Shown: piece after piece, positions 1-13,270 of the stretch
Numbering within the stretch: position 1 is the stretch's first letter
How the letters are laid out: each line of letters begins with the position of its first letter
Origin: Linyphia triangularis
Lineage: Eukaryota; Arthropoda; Arachnida; Araneae; Linyphiidae
Assembly (NCBI GenBank): GCA_963978545.1
Contig: OZ021726.1
Location: 50,761,959 to 50,825,958, forward strand
Length of the DNA stretch: 64,000 bases
Reading direction: 5' to 3'
Translations under genes and position numbers: made by a program
The notes under the pieces: model-generated
Told to the model about the DNA's origin: nothing
The model's input: the letters and a program-made list of their open reading frames with translations, nothing else
Database searches by the model: none

Positions 1-272
1 AGAGTTCAGAAACTGTGTATTGAACTATAAAGTGGTACCTTGTCTCAGCATGATGTTGAAGAAATGTGTTGTTGCTGAAGATCAACATAATCTTAAAACT
101 GGTATATCTTTTCTTTTGAGACATAGATAAAAATTACACATGAAATAAAAATTCAATAAACTCCCCTCACAAATAATATGCCAGGTTGCTACTGCGCATA
201 TTCATCTGTTATTACACCATCCATGTATATTTTTTTATCATGTATGTAATGGAATGAATGTTTTCTTTGTAG

Positions 273-3200
273 TAATTAGTTTAGCAAGTGGATTAATGAA
301 AGAGAGTGCTGTACTTCATGAACTTGCTGTGGCATTCTTAGAAACTGGGCATAAACTGCAAGCTACAAAAGTGATAGAGGTTGTTTTTGCTTTTAAAATT
401 CTTTATATTAACTTTGATTCTGTTTGTTTGTGATAGGCAATATCTTTAAAGGGCTAATTTACCTACTTACCGTTATCCAATTGAGCTCCACCTTGGCAGA
501 TAGATTCATTGTTGATGACAGTGCATTCTATCAAAAAAAAATTTGGGGCGAGAAAAGTTAGTCAATGACAAAAGAATAGATGTAGTCGTGGTCGAATACT
601 CTGAAAATTCAGTCTGAGAGCAAACTCTCTTAAATAAGCTAAAGTTGCTAGGTTCGAATTCTTGATAAGGTATGGATGTTCATTGCGACTTGAAATCCAC
701 TTTAAGCTATTGGTCCTCGTCTGATTAGCTGTTATTATTTTTAAAAAATAGGTTGAGTATATAAACCAACCTTTTCTTATGACAAAAAAATATTTCAAGT
801 GGATCTAAGCAGAATCTTATGTTCACATGAAGATGAGCAGTAAAAACTCAATGCAATGGACAATTCCCGCATTTTTTAAAAATGAGTGAAATTAGTTTAT
901 ATTTATGAAAAATTTCTTTCCGATTCCAAATATTTAAACAAAAGTTCTTTAAAAAAATTAGTTATATAAATGTTAAGAAAAGAAAATGCCTCAAAACCAA
1001 GCCAAAACCAGTCCGATCAAAAACACTCAGCAAAATCTATGACGTCAAGGGTTTCTACAGTTTATGGTTATCGTGAGGTTTCTGCCAAATAGTTGGCATT
1101 GGTAGACCATAGCCATATTCCATACAGGTTGACTTGATTTGCGAGAAACTTACAAATCTAGTTTCTGCTACTGCATTTCAAGACAAGAAATGCCAGCGGA
1201 ATGAATCGTTTTCTCTTCAATGTCTAACAAGGTAACTTTGATCGCAAATTTTTTTTTTTAAAAAGCGCATTGAGCAGAAACTTTTTTGTTTATGGCCTTT
1301 TCGAAACATTTAGAATTGAATTAAAAAAAAAAATTAATGCGAGAATTGTCCATTGTACTTAAAAAATGGCAATGCATATATAGGATTTTTAGTAAAAACT
1401 TTGTTAATGTATTTTGCTATTTTGTTAATGTATTGTTAGAAAAATAAAATAATAAACATAAAAGAATTCTAATTTGTTGTGTATTGTATTCTACTGTACA
1501 GTTTCAGTTCTATTGTATAGTTGCCGACCAAACGGTATAGTGGTTAGCGTGCTGGCTTCTAGACCGCGAGGTTGCGGGTTCGAGTCCCGCGTAGGCATGG
1601 GTGTTTGTAAATGTATGTTGGCTTGTCTAATGACGAAAGTTTCGGCGCATTATAGCCCTAGTGTTGCTGACGGCGCCAGATAATCTGAATACAACCAACC
1701 AACCAATCTATTGTATAGTTTTAGTTGTATATTATATTTTTAATTATCAAATTACAGAATCTTGGAGATAGAGTTAATCCTGTTTTTATAGAAGATATTT
1801 GTTCCCGTCTCTATAATCAAAAGCAAGTGAGTGTTGAATTTATTATATTTTTATAATCCAAATATATATGAAGTGATTGTTAAGATCACACCTTTGTGTG
1901 GATTTGTAGGGATCAATCAATGTAACATTAATTCCAAGCTTTTATCTTGTATTTTATTGAATGTGTTTAGTATTTAAAAAGATGCAAAGTTATTCTCATG
2001 AATGCTGATAAACAGGAGGTTAATCAGAAAATTCTATGAAGAAGTTTTGCATTTCATTAACTGAGATTGCTTTGCCAATGAATATAATTTTGCATTTCAC
2101 AATGGAAAGCAATGGTGATGACCAATTTTTATGGGATAGATTAAAAAAGTATTAAATTCAGTGATATCTTACTGCAGCATTACCAAGAAGTCGGGAGTAT
2201 TTTTTTTTTTTTTTTTTTTGGCCACTGACTGAGGTATACTGAGTACAGGTTAGAATTGTTGTGGGTTTCAGCAACCTAATAAATACTCCTGACAAAATAC
2301 TTTTTTGGTCTTGTAGAATAACATATCTCCAAAAAAATACATCATTGGCTATATGTATACTAGTTATTTAATTACAATGTACTATTTTTGAATTTTGTTA
2401 ATATCTTTAGATCTTATTGCAACCAAACAATCACACTTTCACCCTATCAATCAATAGCAGCATTATTGCATGTAGTATGTAATTACTTCAAAATATCTTG
2501 ATAGATTGTCCCTTTGTTAAACCTTCAAAAATAATGCTGCTGATTTCATTTACATTCATGGTGTCCGGGGACAAAGACATATTACAAAATTCTGCAATTC
2601 TTGAAATTTCAGAATATTGTTGAAAAATTTCATTCAAATCAGGGAATTTAACTGTAATCAGAATTTATCATTTATAAGTTAAAAATCACATTTTCAATAA
2701 ATAATTTTAATAGTTTTAGAAATTTTTTAAACGATTATAATTATAATAAATTTCGATTATAATTATAATAAATTTCGATTATAATTATTTTCAATTACAA
2801 TTATATAAATTTCTTAAATTTGATTTATAAGGGTATAATTGTAAGTCTTAACCAGGAATTTTTAGGGAAACTCAAATTGTTTCTTCCTGGACATAATGAT
2901 GATTTTTTTGTTTTTAATAAAAAAATTTGGTTTTTAGTTGAGAAAATGTTGTGTTAGGAATTATATAGTAAGTATAAGATAGTAGTATTTGTTAGGAAGT
3001 ATATTGTAGTATAGTAATAATTTTTCAATGAATTAAATGATTAATTTTTTTTTAGGTTACAGAGTTGGAGAATTTATTGCATATCATTCAGAATGTGAAA
3101 CATATTGGCAAAGAAAAGTTATTTTACAACTTGTTCACACTATACGGTTTGTCCTATGCATTCTTCTGTTGTCATAAATTTTATTCTCTTATCAAAATAT

Positions 3201-6200
3201 TCAAATCTATTACTTTTTCAGTCAAGCTGATTTTTTTTTTTTTTTACTGATATTAAATTATTTATTTTTTTCCTACAGATGAAAGAAATTACTTTAATAA
3301 AGCTCTTGAGTTGTATAATTGGATAATAAAGGAAAAGCTCTTTGATCCCAGTGACCGAATAAAAAGACTTTTATCGAAACTTCTTCTGAGAAATGGTCAG
3401 CCATCACCTATCGATGAAATAAGTACGTCAGTGCCAGCAAATACTCAAAATAGTCAAATTATGAAGGAGTTCCTGGATTGTGTTAAAAAGGGAGATACTT
3501 CAAATGCATTAGAAAAACTGGAAAAGTAGGTTGTAAAAGTGATACATTGTATACTTGTATATTGATCCAGCTATACTCTTGCATTTTTTTTTTAAAAATG
3601 GGTTTATATAAATCGCATGAACTGTTTTACTTGCTGGAGAAACCATCCATCACTGTGTGTGTATACATACATAATTACATTTATATATTTATATTTGCTT
3701 TGTACATATTGATTAAAATGTATTTTAGTATGATAAAATTTGCATCATGGTTGAAAGTTTTCAGTATATTTAAAGATTTTTGTAATTTTTTTTATTTTCT
3801 ATTATGGAAGTGTCTTAGTTTGAACAAAATGCATTTAAGTTCATGTTTTTCAGTAGCTAACAAAGCATTCAAAACATAACCTGCATACATTCTAGCTTCC
3901 CCAAAAAACCACTGATGGAACGAGTAATTTTTTTCTGCATTTTTTGCTGATGTCATTTATCAGTATTTACATTGGTATGTGATTGACATTTTGTTGAGCA
4001 TTACAGTGATGAAATAGCTGCTATTCCAGTGATTACAGCGTGCGCTATTGCCAAGAAAATTGCGTTGCAATGATAATTTTCGTTTGATGTTACACCAATA
4101 TAATAGTCACTGACTCTATTGCAGAGATTTGGACTTGTTAGACATGTTATATTTTAGCTAAAACACGCATTTCATCATATTTTTTTTTACTGAAATTTTG
4201 ATCATTCCTAAGATCAATACAAATCTGCATCAAAATTTTGTAATTATTATATTTTTATGATTAACATTATTTTATAACCACGGAACCTGTGTGCACTCAA
4301 ACTTTTTCAACCCTCGAATGTAATAACCGATTTTCCTGCAGATTGACAGCCTTTATTACCATTATTTACATTGGTGTATGGTGTTTAGTTTTGCTGAGCG
4401 CTGCTATAGTGAGAGGTTCAAGGCCTTTACCAAGATTTGCGCTGCTACAGAGAATGCAATTGCCAAGATTTATGTTGTTGTGATATTCATTTTTGGTTAG
4501 TGTTGCGTCGATATAAGAGCCACTATTCCAAAGATATGCGCCTCTAGTGATAACTGTCATCGAAATTTACGTGGTTATGGTAGACAATTTTGTTGTGTTA
4601 CTTCGATATAATCGCCTCTATTGTAGATATTTCCAACAGTATATTGAGTGCTAATGCTGATATTTATGTTACTGTAATATTCATTTTTTCTCGTTGTTAC
4701 TTTAATGTTATTACTGAGATTTGTGCCTGTATGGTGTATGCTATCGTCGTTATTTATGTTGGGAGTTGTGGTAATTTTCACCTAGTTTTAAAGCAGATAT
4801 GGCCTAGATTTACGACACCTTTTTGGTGTCATTCGTCTAGGATGTCACTGATGTGGTAGCTGCTAGGTCCTTGATTAGTGTCCGTGTGACAATCTTTTTT
4901 GTCTTTTGGTTTGAATCGTTGCACCATGATTAGAATTTTTATTTAATTTTCTACTAGAAATTTGTCCCAATTACCCAATTTTACTGTATATTTATCCTTA
5001 TTTAATATTGTAATTTAAACTTCTATTGTATGTAAATGGTTTATTTTAGCTTTCAAAATCACGTGGTAAACAATTTTATACTGATATTTTTTTAATCCTC
5101 AAGAAAGAGTCTTAAAAAAATCCTATCTTCCTGTTTTTAAAATAACAGTCTAATTCTTATATCATGACTAGCTGTGTGGCCCCGCGCTGCTGGGACCGGT
5201 TGAAGGGCATCTATCTGTTCTGTGTTACATAGATTCGAAATTTCTTTGGATTAATTGCTGTTGGTGATCAGCTTCCAATCTGCTATAACAAATGCATGTT
5301 TTCGTTCATTTTGTAATAGCGCTTGGTCATTTTCCAGTCGATGCTGTTTTTGCAGCGGGGATTCCCTAGCTTTCTAACGACAGATGCTCTATACTTAGCA
5401 TTTATATTCGTTCTTCTCTTTGCCGGCTTATTAGCAAATGTCGAAATGATTTAAAAGTTTTCAGTGAATTTCAATAATCTTCGCTGAATCTACGATTTAG
5501 GCTGCAAGTGATGAAATCAAATTGAGTCTAAATAATCCGTTGCTATGCTAAATTTTATGTATTTTTTTACTCACTCGCATCAAATGAAGTTAGATTCACA
5601 ATTTAAATTAATCCAGTCAAAAAAATTTGACCTTTTAAAATTTTGTAAATTTTTTTAACCGGTAAACACACTCAACAAAATATGCCAGGTGTATATAGTG
5701 CAGCTCTAGCCTCTGTTTTAAAATTAACCCAAGAAAATATATTGTATCAAGTTCTTAATTTTTGTTTGAAAATAAAAAAAATCTGTACTACGAGAAAAAT
5801 TAGCAGGCATCGAAACAATAGCGTTATCTACTAAATTGTTCGCCAAATGAAAAATTATCGTCAAGTAGCATGGATATAATGTAATGGTACCAATATTGGT
5901 CAATGCAGTGACACAGAACACACCTAATGATATACGTAGTATTTCACATTAGATCTTACATATGATCTTGTAATGGACACATCCTGGGAAAAAGATGCAA
6001 AAGATTTATTAAATTAACCAAAATCCGACTGAAAACATCCCAAAACGGCACAAATGTATAGTAGTAAATTATGTTGGTAAACAAACTTTTAAATCTTAGA
6101 TATATATGACAACTGTAATGCAGAAAATATTTGCTAATAAAATACAAAGGAATTTAATGAATTTATTTTGTATAAATGTTATTAATACTCATCAAATAAA

Positions 6201-9200
6201 ATCAATATGTTAATACCCTCTGATCAAAAACAAATCTTTAATGGATACACAAAATGTAAACAAAAATAGGATGAATTTAAAACTTAGAAAAACAAAACGA
6301 TGCATGTAAAAATAATGTTTTAAAACCGTACTTACGCAGAAGTTGTATATGGTATTGACTGACAGTAAATACATTGAAATATTACAATAACATTCCAATT
6401 TCTTATTGTACAGATAATTGTAATACATAAAAATAATCAGAAAAATTAAGGGGGGGACATTAAATTAATTTTGGGTTTTTTTCCCTGATGTAATAAATAT
6501 TTTTGCCATTCCAAGAATTTTTTTATGCCATTAAATTTTAATGAAAGCAACTTTTAATCGAATCTAAAAGTTGTTCTCTTCAATCTCCATGTACTTAAGC
6601 TTCTATGTACCGAATTTCGTACCTTTAGATACAAAAACTGGATTTGTATAAGGTACAGACAACACAGTTTTATATATATATATATAGATTAGCTATTTCT
6701 GTATTACATAATTTCTAAAATTAGCTCAGCTTGTAATTGTGTGAGGGTATACTTAAGAAAAAATGGGATGGGGGTATTTAATCTGTTTCAGGATAGTCCT
6801 AATGAGCCTTGAAGTATGCTTGAATTTTTATTGGAAATTTGGCTGGACATGCTGTTCTAACTATTTTTTTCAGCAAAAGTTTAATTAATGTATTGAATTG
6901 GTTGGTCTCTGAAATGGTTGATATGTAACTAGTGTGCATAATTAGCAAATCATAAATTGATGCCTTAGTTTTTTTTCCCTACGATTTACCGTTTATTATT
7001 AATCCTTAAAATTTCCATAAACATTTTTTCCTAACTTTCACCCATGATTTACATTTTAAAAATATATGTGTACATTTTATGAATATTTTCTTAGAGTTAC
7101 CAGAATATAACTGAGTTGTTTCTCTGTCCATAATTTGGCAAGGTATAAAATACTTGTTTTATTGTTGTATTAATATTTAGGAATCCATAATTTCATGTAA
7201 ATGCAATGTTAAATGAATTAGGCAATATTTATTTCCAGCATGAAGAAAGGTATCATGCAGTCAATATCGCCATGTGAAATGGTCACCTTTATTGATTTGT
7301 TAATTCAAGACAAACGTACTACAGGTGTGTATAACTGATATTTTTTTTCTATTTATCTTATATTTCTCATTTATTGTTCTTATTTATCAAAAATTGTTTT
7401 TTTCCTTAGATATAATTCAGAATAATATAGTTATGAGCCATATCATAGAGAATGGCAACAATATCATTAAGCCGTTAATTGAAAAGTATTCGACAGATGG
7501 AGATATTGAGTCACTGAAAAGCGTGGCCAGCTTTATTCCAGACTTTGTTTTAAAAAAAATATTTTTCAACACTTTCTATGCAAAAGCTCACTTTGCCAGG
7601 TATGTAAACAAAGATATTATTTTATTAAATAACAAATAATTACACTTTAGAAATTTAACAGCCATTTCTCTTTTTTTTTTTAAACAAAAACCTTTTTTTC
7701 GGTATTTATCTGGTATAAAAGGTATGGGTGATAAGATTTTAGAAACATAATGCATAAAGAGTAGAAATTATGGTACTTGTGTATTATCCTATTAACCAAT
7801 TTCAACATAACCATCACTTAAAGGCTGATTTAGCATCAATATTAGATAGCGGTGACATAGCAACAAACTGTACTTTTTTTATTTGTGTAAATACTCTCTG
7901 AAGCTGCCTTTTAGATACAGTTTCAGTTTTGCCAAAAGTGGTCAACAAGATATTATGCAAGTAGTAAAATATGTTGATAAAAATATTAAGTAAACCTGAA
8001 ACTTAATATTTCTCCACTTTATTTCTAAATGCGAACACCTATAAAATTGATAAGTAAAACCATGATTGCTAGTTTTTCTTTGAAATGTGGTATAGTTCCG
8101 ACTTCCATGTATTAAGTAATTGTGTTGGTCAGGAATAAAAGTTTTTGTAGGATGAATGTTTAAGTAACATTTAGTCCACCATAGAAACCTGCTTTGCATG
8201 TACCATAAGGAAAAATATAGAAATTGTAACAGCGTTGCTATGCATCTGGAAAACAGGGAAAATCTGGAATTGTCAGGGAAAATAAAAATGCCTAAAAAAA
8301 AAAGGCCAGGGGAAACTAAAAAATATGATATTTTCCGAAAGAATTTCGGGAATTCCTTTCAGATTCAAGTTTTCTTCTAAGAAGTGCAGTAATATTTTTT
8401 CAGAACTCGCTAACTGCTTTCTGAAAATTTTATATTTTATTTGATATTTTCTTGTAACAATGTGTAAAAAGCACCCGTTGAAAGCAAATTGACTGAAAAT
8501 GCGTAAAAATCTTTTGCTTTTACTTCAATTTCCGCTTTTTTTGAGAATTTTCAATTTTTCTAAAATTTTATTATTTTTAATTGACTTTGCACTGTTAAAA
8601 GCCTCACCCCTCAGAAAAAATTTCTAGCTGCACCATTGTTCTGTACATACATCAGATCAGTGCACAAATATATTCTTATTCATCTATTTTTGTTGTTCGA
8701 AATATCGTTGTACTGTTTTTTTTTTAATATTTTGACTGTTTTCACCCTTTAGAAAAATAAAGGAAGATGCACAGCTGGCTACTTTTACCATCTAATCAAT
8801 TTATCTTCGTGTGCAAGTACATCAGTGTTTGGTGACACAAATCGCAAACATTTTACAATTCTCTCTTAAAAAAGTGGATTTCCACTTTTTTTACCAAAAT
8901 TTTGATTTAATTGATAAAAATGCACATTAAAATATCGTAATTTTTTTTCCTGTATAATCCTTCTTTAAAACTACAATTTTAAGTGCAATTGTATGCCCAC
9001 AAAAAATTGTCCGAAAAACCTAGAAAAATCAGGGAAATTTGTTTTGCATTTTGAGTGGCAACCTTGTTGTAGGAACTTAGGTCATTTTGCATTGAAGTTT
9101 GAACATGGTAATGTCCATTCAGTCAGAGAACTTCGAAAAACGAAATTGCCATCCTTTTTGTTGCAGTGATTGGCTAACTTAACTTTTTTAAAAATTCAAG

Positions 9201-12200
9201 ATGAGAAGTTTGATTGACTTATTAAAATTTCATTTCGCAAACGAAAGTTGAATGAACTTACGTCGTTATCATTGTTTCTTAATTTCGCTATAGTTGATGC
9301 AACTTTTAAAGTAAGTAATTAAAGAGGATTAATGCTGTGAATAGTTTTAATTTTTCAATAATTAAGATTTTTATAGAAATATTGGGAGAAAACTTTGAGT
9401 CTGAATGCTCATTGTGCTTTATTACAAAAAGAACTATTTCGAGGTATTGCTTAGTGTAATTTTTTTTTATCAGATTCATTTTATTATATATTTGTCATTA
9501 TTTTTAGTGAAAAACATGAAGACTTACTCCAAGAGTTAGAGAGCAACCGGTTAAACAAGAACAATAAGCTATTTTCCTTTGCCGCTTTTGAGGGACTGCT
9601 AAAAATGTCAAGTCTGGAAGAAAGACGTATGTATTCTTTTCATCCCAATTTAAAGTGAAAACTATTTTTACAATATAATATTTTAAACAAAACTGAAAAG
9701 ATTATTTTGTGACCATTGAAGTTATTATGTTTCTGTTTTATGTCTGTGGAGTCATAGTATTTGTTTATTTTCAGTTATCAAGTTATCCAAAGGGTATTTA
9801 GATGATGGTTTTGATTTACCTATTTCTATTCTTTGGGCTCATTACATTACTAAAGAAAACTATGAAAAGGCAGAAGAACTTTTTAAGGTATGTTAATTTT
9901 TATTCAACTGAATTTAACTAGTGTGATTATTTTAACCTTCTAGTGCATAGTGTAGCACATATGCCACTCAACTTATTCGGGAGAAGTTTTAGAACAATAA
10001 AAAAAAAAAAAAGCTTCGTTAGCACATGATGCTGCATATACATTACATAATAGTTTTAATTAATTATTTAATTCAATAGACACTTATGGATTTTTTTTTT
10101 ATTATATATATCCTTTCAGCAGTTCAGATGCAAAAAGAACAAATATTATTTCATTAAAAAGAAAATGTCATGCGCTAGAAGGTTAGATGAAGTTTACAAA
10201 TTAAATGGACATCATACTCTCAAAGATTGGACAAAAAGTATTTTATCCACTTTGAAAAAACATCATTCTGTTGGTTTTGATTCCAACTAGGAAAGTGGAA
10301 TTGGTTGCAATACCTATTTCTCAACTGGTTCTATCGTAGAATAGGCAATTTAAGTCAAAGTCCCATTGTGGTTATAAAAAGCTAGTGTGGTTATAAAAAG
10401 CTACTACATATCTGGCCTAGCTAACACTCTAGGCCAGATATGTGGTGAATGTTTGCTTCCTTCACTAAAAAAAATCTGAATTTCCAATGGGGGAAAAATA
10501 CTGTGCATTAATTTATAGCAATGTGAAAGTTTTTTACAACAAGATTTCATTCCTCAAATGAGGGTGTTGTGGTTTTTCCCACAACTCTATGTTTAAAAAC
10601 ATGATTGATAGCTTCAATTAACTCTACAGTGAAAATAAGCTGAAAAAATAAACTTAAAAAAGATTCACAAATTAATTTGGTAAAAAACAGTCACAAATTA
10701 ATCAAAATTACCTAGGTAATGCAAAGTTTTATTTACTACAACCGCAAGAATGAAAACAAATACATTCAATATAACTCCTTAAGCACTAAATCATCAAAAC
10801 AACCCTTTCAATTTAAAAAATACTATTAATAAGTGATTTTCGAGTCTTGGAAGTGAAATTGAAGTAAAAGGGAATTAAAACTACTGTTAAGTAGTTATAG
10901 GAACTCAAATTTTCAGGTGGTTGAGAACTCCAACTAAATGAGTGAAAGTAAATCTCAAAAGAAATTCACAAAAGGAAAAGAAAAACCTGGATCCTTGTCT
11001 ACCCTTGAAAACCCTTGTCTACTTAGTAGTGGGTTGCAAACATTCTAGATGAGTTGAGGTTAGCTTTACAAAGTCGCTTTATAATTAAAGAAAGGTCTAG
11101 GAGTAGTGAATAGGGCATGTTGCGATTCGAGCACTCAATTTGTATTATGCACAATTTAGTGGCATCGTTTCTTTTTGCGGTAATATGTTTTATGTGTATC
11201 GCATCACTTTCTTCTCTTCTTTCAAATAAAAATTTATGTTAACAATAAGACATACTATTCTTCTCATCTTTTCTACTGTTTAAATCCTAAATTCAAACTA
11301 GCTATCACTTATTTCGGTAATAGTGTAGATTGGTCTTGGAAGCACTGGCTGGGCTCCCAGCAGGAAATAAGTCAGAAGGAGTAAAATGGACGAGTGTTAG
11401 GCATAACTTCTGATGAGCTCCCCGAAAGATGGCCGAAGGTCTTGGCTGTGAAGTTTGAAGAGGAATACCTTGGCTAAAATAGCAGTCAGACTGATCATCA
11501 GAAAGCAGGTGTCTCCAGAGGATCCTCAGAGTAAGGGAAAATAGAAGTTAAATGAGCTTCACAAGTCAGGAAGGCAACACAGTTTCCTGCCTCTGACATC
11601 CTTCACAGTTGGTGTCTCCAAGGAATCTGAGGGTTAGAAAAATTTTTAGAAAAGAGACCAGCATGGTGCAAAGGAGATTTATCGATAGAACAGTTTAATT
11701 AGTTAATACCCATTGTTACGACCACTAACCGACACAATGACATCTGGAATTTCTTTTTATTTACTTAATAAGGAAAAGTTTTTTCTCTAGCCATGGTTTC
11801 TCAGCGTCTTCTGGCTTCTGCCTACTCGCCATTTCTTTATTAACTTCGATTTTGTGTATGTGTCGATCAGAGACATATCTGTGGCGGCCTAATTAACATC
11901 ATCCAATCGGGCTTAAACTTAACAGACAGGTTCAATGTTGATGACAATTCATTCTATCAAATTTTGGGGCTGTAACTGTCACTAAAAGGTCGCTTTTACG
12001 GAATACTAATAAACCAACTTACCGTCATCCAATCGCATTAAGAAATATATTGAACCGACCATTGTCAAAACTCTTTCCTGTTGCCAAAATTTGTTTTAAT
12101 AAATAAATAGTAAAATTACTTTAATCAGAATAAATAAATGATAGTCGGATATGAGAGCATAAATTCATATACATTTTTAATTAATAAATTTTGAAACATA

Positions 12201-13220
12201 GTTTGCAGCACAGTTTTGCTAATAGAAATGCTTTTGAGGTCAACGCAGTGTTAATGAATATAAAAATTGACAATGCACATAAAGAATTTTTTATAAACTC
12301 TGTTTTTATTTGTTATATTATTATGCTTTTTGCATCAGCGACGTAAAGTGACATGCTCTTTCGTCGATGCCTTGGGAAGAAATATATTAGAAGCAACACA
12401 ATTTCTGCTGAGCTGCTCTCCTTTTGACCATTCAGGAGAGGCCACGACGACCGCTTTACACCAAAAAGTCATGATCACTTCAGTAACCCCTGACCAGCGG
12501 AAAGTTGCAGTGCATCCCTTTCGAATTTGTAGCAGAACAAGCTGATACAGGGCAAAATTTCAAATTACACATACACGAAAAGGGACTATACCCAAAAAAG
12601 TCATTAAAAACACTTTTTTATTTATTTTTTATTTTTCAAAAGCTGTATAAGCCATGTTTTTGTAAATTTATTCTTTTGTTGTATTACATTTTAGTGTTCA
12701 AATTATCATCATATATGAGTGTGTTTTAATTATTTTTGTATAATAATTTAATATCCATATTTTTTAATTTTTAGTCCCACTCCATATCTGTCGAAAAAGT
12801 CGATTCAATGGTTCTGAAAATTGTTAGACAAGAGAATAATGTAAGGTTTTCTATTATTTGTAGAAATAATATGTTTAAATGTGCATGCTATTGATTTAAT
12901 TCACTATGTGTACTGATTCATTAATCATAAAATTTTCTTAGATTAAAATGGGCAAAGTATTTATTGAATCCATAAAGCAACAAAATACCAGGGCTAGAGC
13001 TAAGGAGAGAGCTTATGGGACTCTATTAGATGTATTAGGTAAATATTTTTAGCATTATAATTGCTTTTTTAAGATATAAGTTAAGTTTAATTTAATGATT
13101 TTTTATTTTTTTTATTTGGCAAAATAAACAAATTAAATAGTTGGTATATTTTTATAAGAATATATTCATAAGCATGTTATCAACCTTTTAGTTTCTCTGT
13201 GTAGTTTTAATTAGTCATTC

Positions 13221-13270
<50 letters not shown>

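Larger units (their letters stand above)
9888..12774. other. 2.9-kb LRPPRC-like intron
   Basis: Holds a perfect 15-bp-stem hairpin (10406-10443) and a minus-strand copy of the AAAC-tailed repeat (about 11835-12330), both listed separately. The rest is AT-rich with no supported exon. A short ORF near 12330-12545 overlaps no recognisable domain. Confidence 0.5.

Noticed and set aside
1530..1600. Functional tRNA gene
   Set aside because: Box A and box B are good, but the anticodon stem pairs poorly and the unit continues into a SINE body flanked by a target duplication.
3547..3879. 110-codon hydrophobic ORF
   Set aside because: T-rich intronic sequence read in frame gives artificial hydrophobicity; no membrane-protein family resemblance.
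12330..12545. 71-codon ORF in an LRPPRC-like intron
   Set aside because: No splice-compatible phase and no domain; exons on either side join directly in phase.
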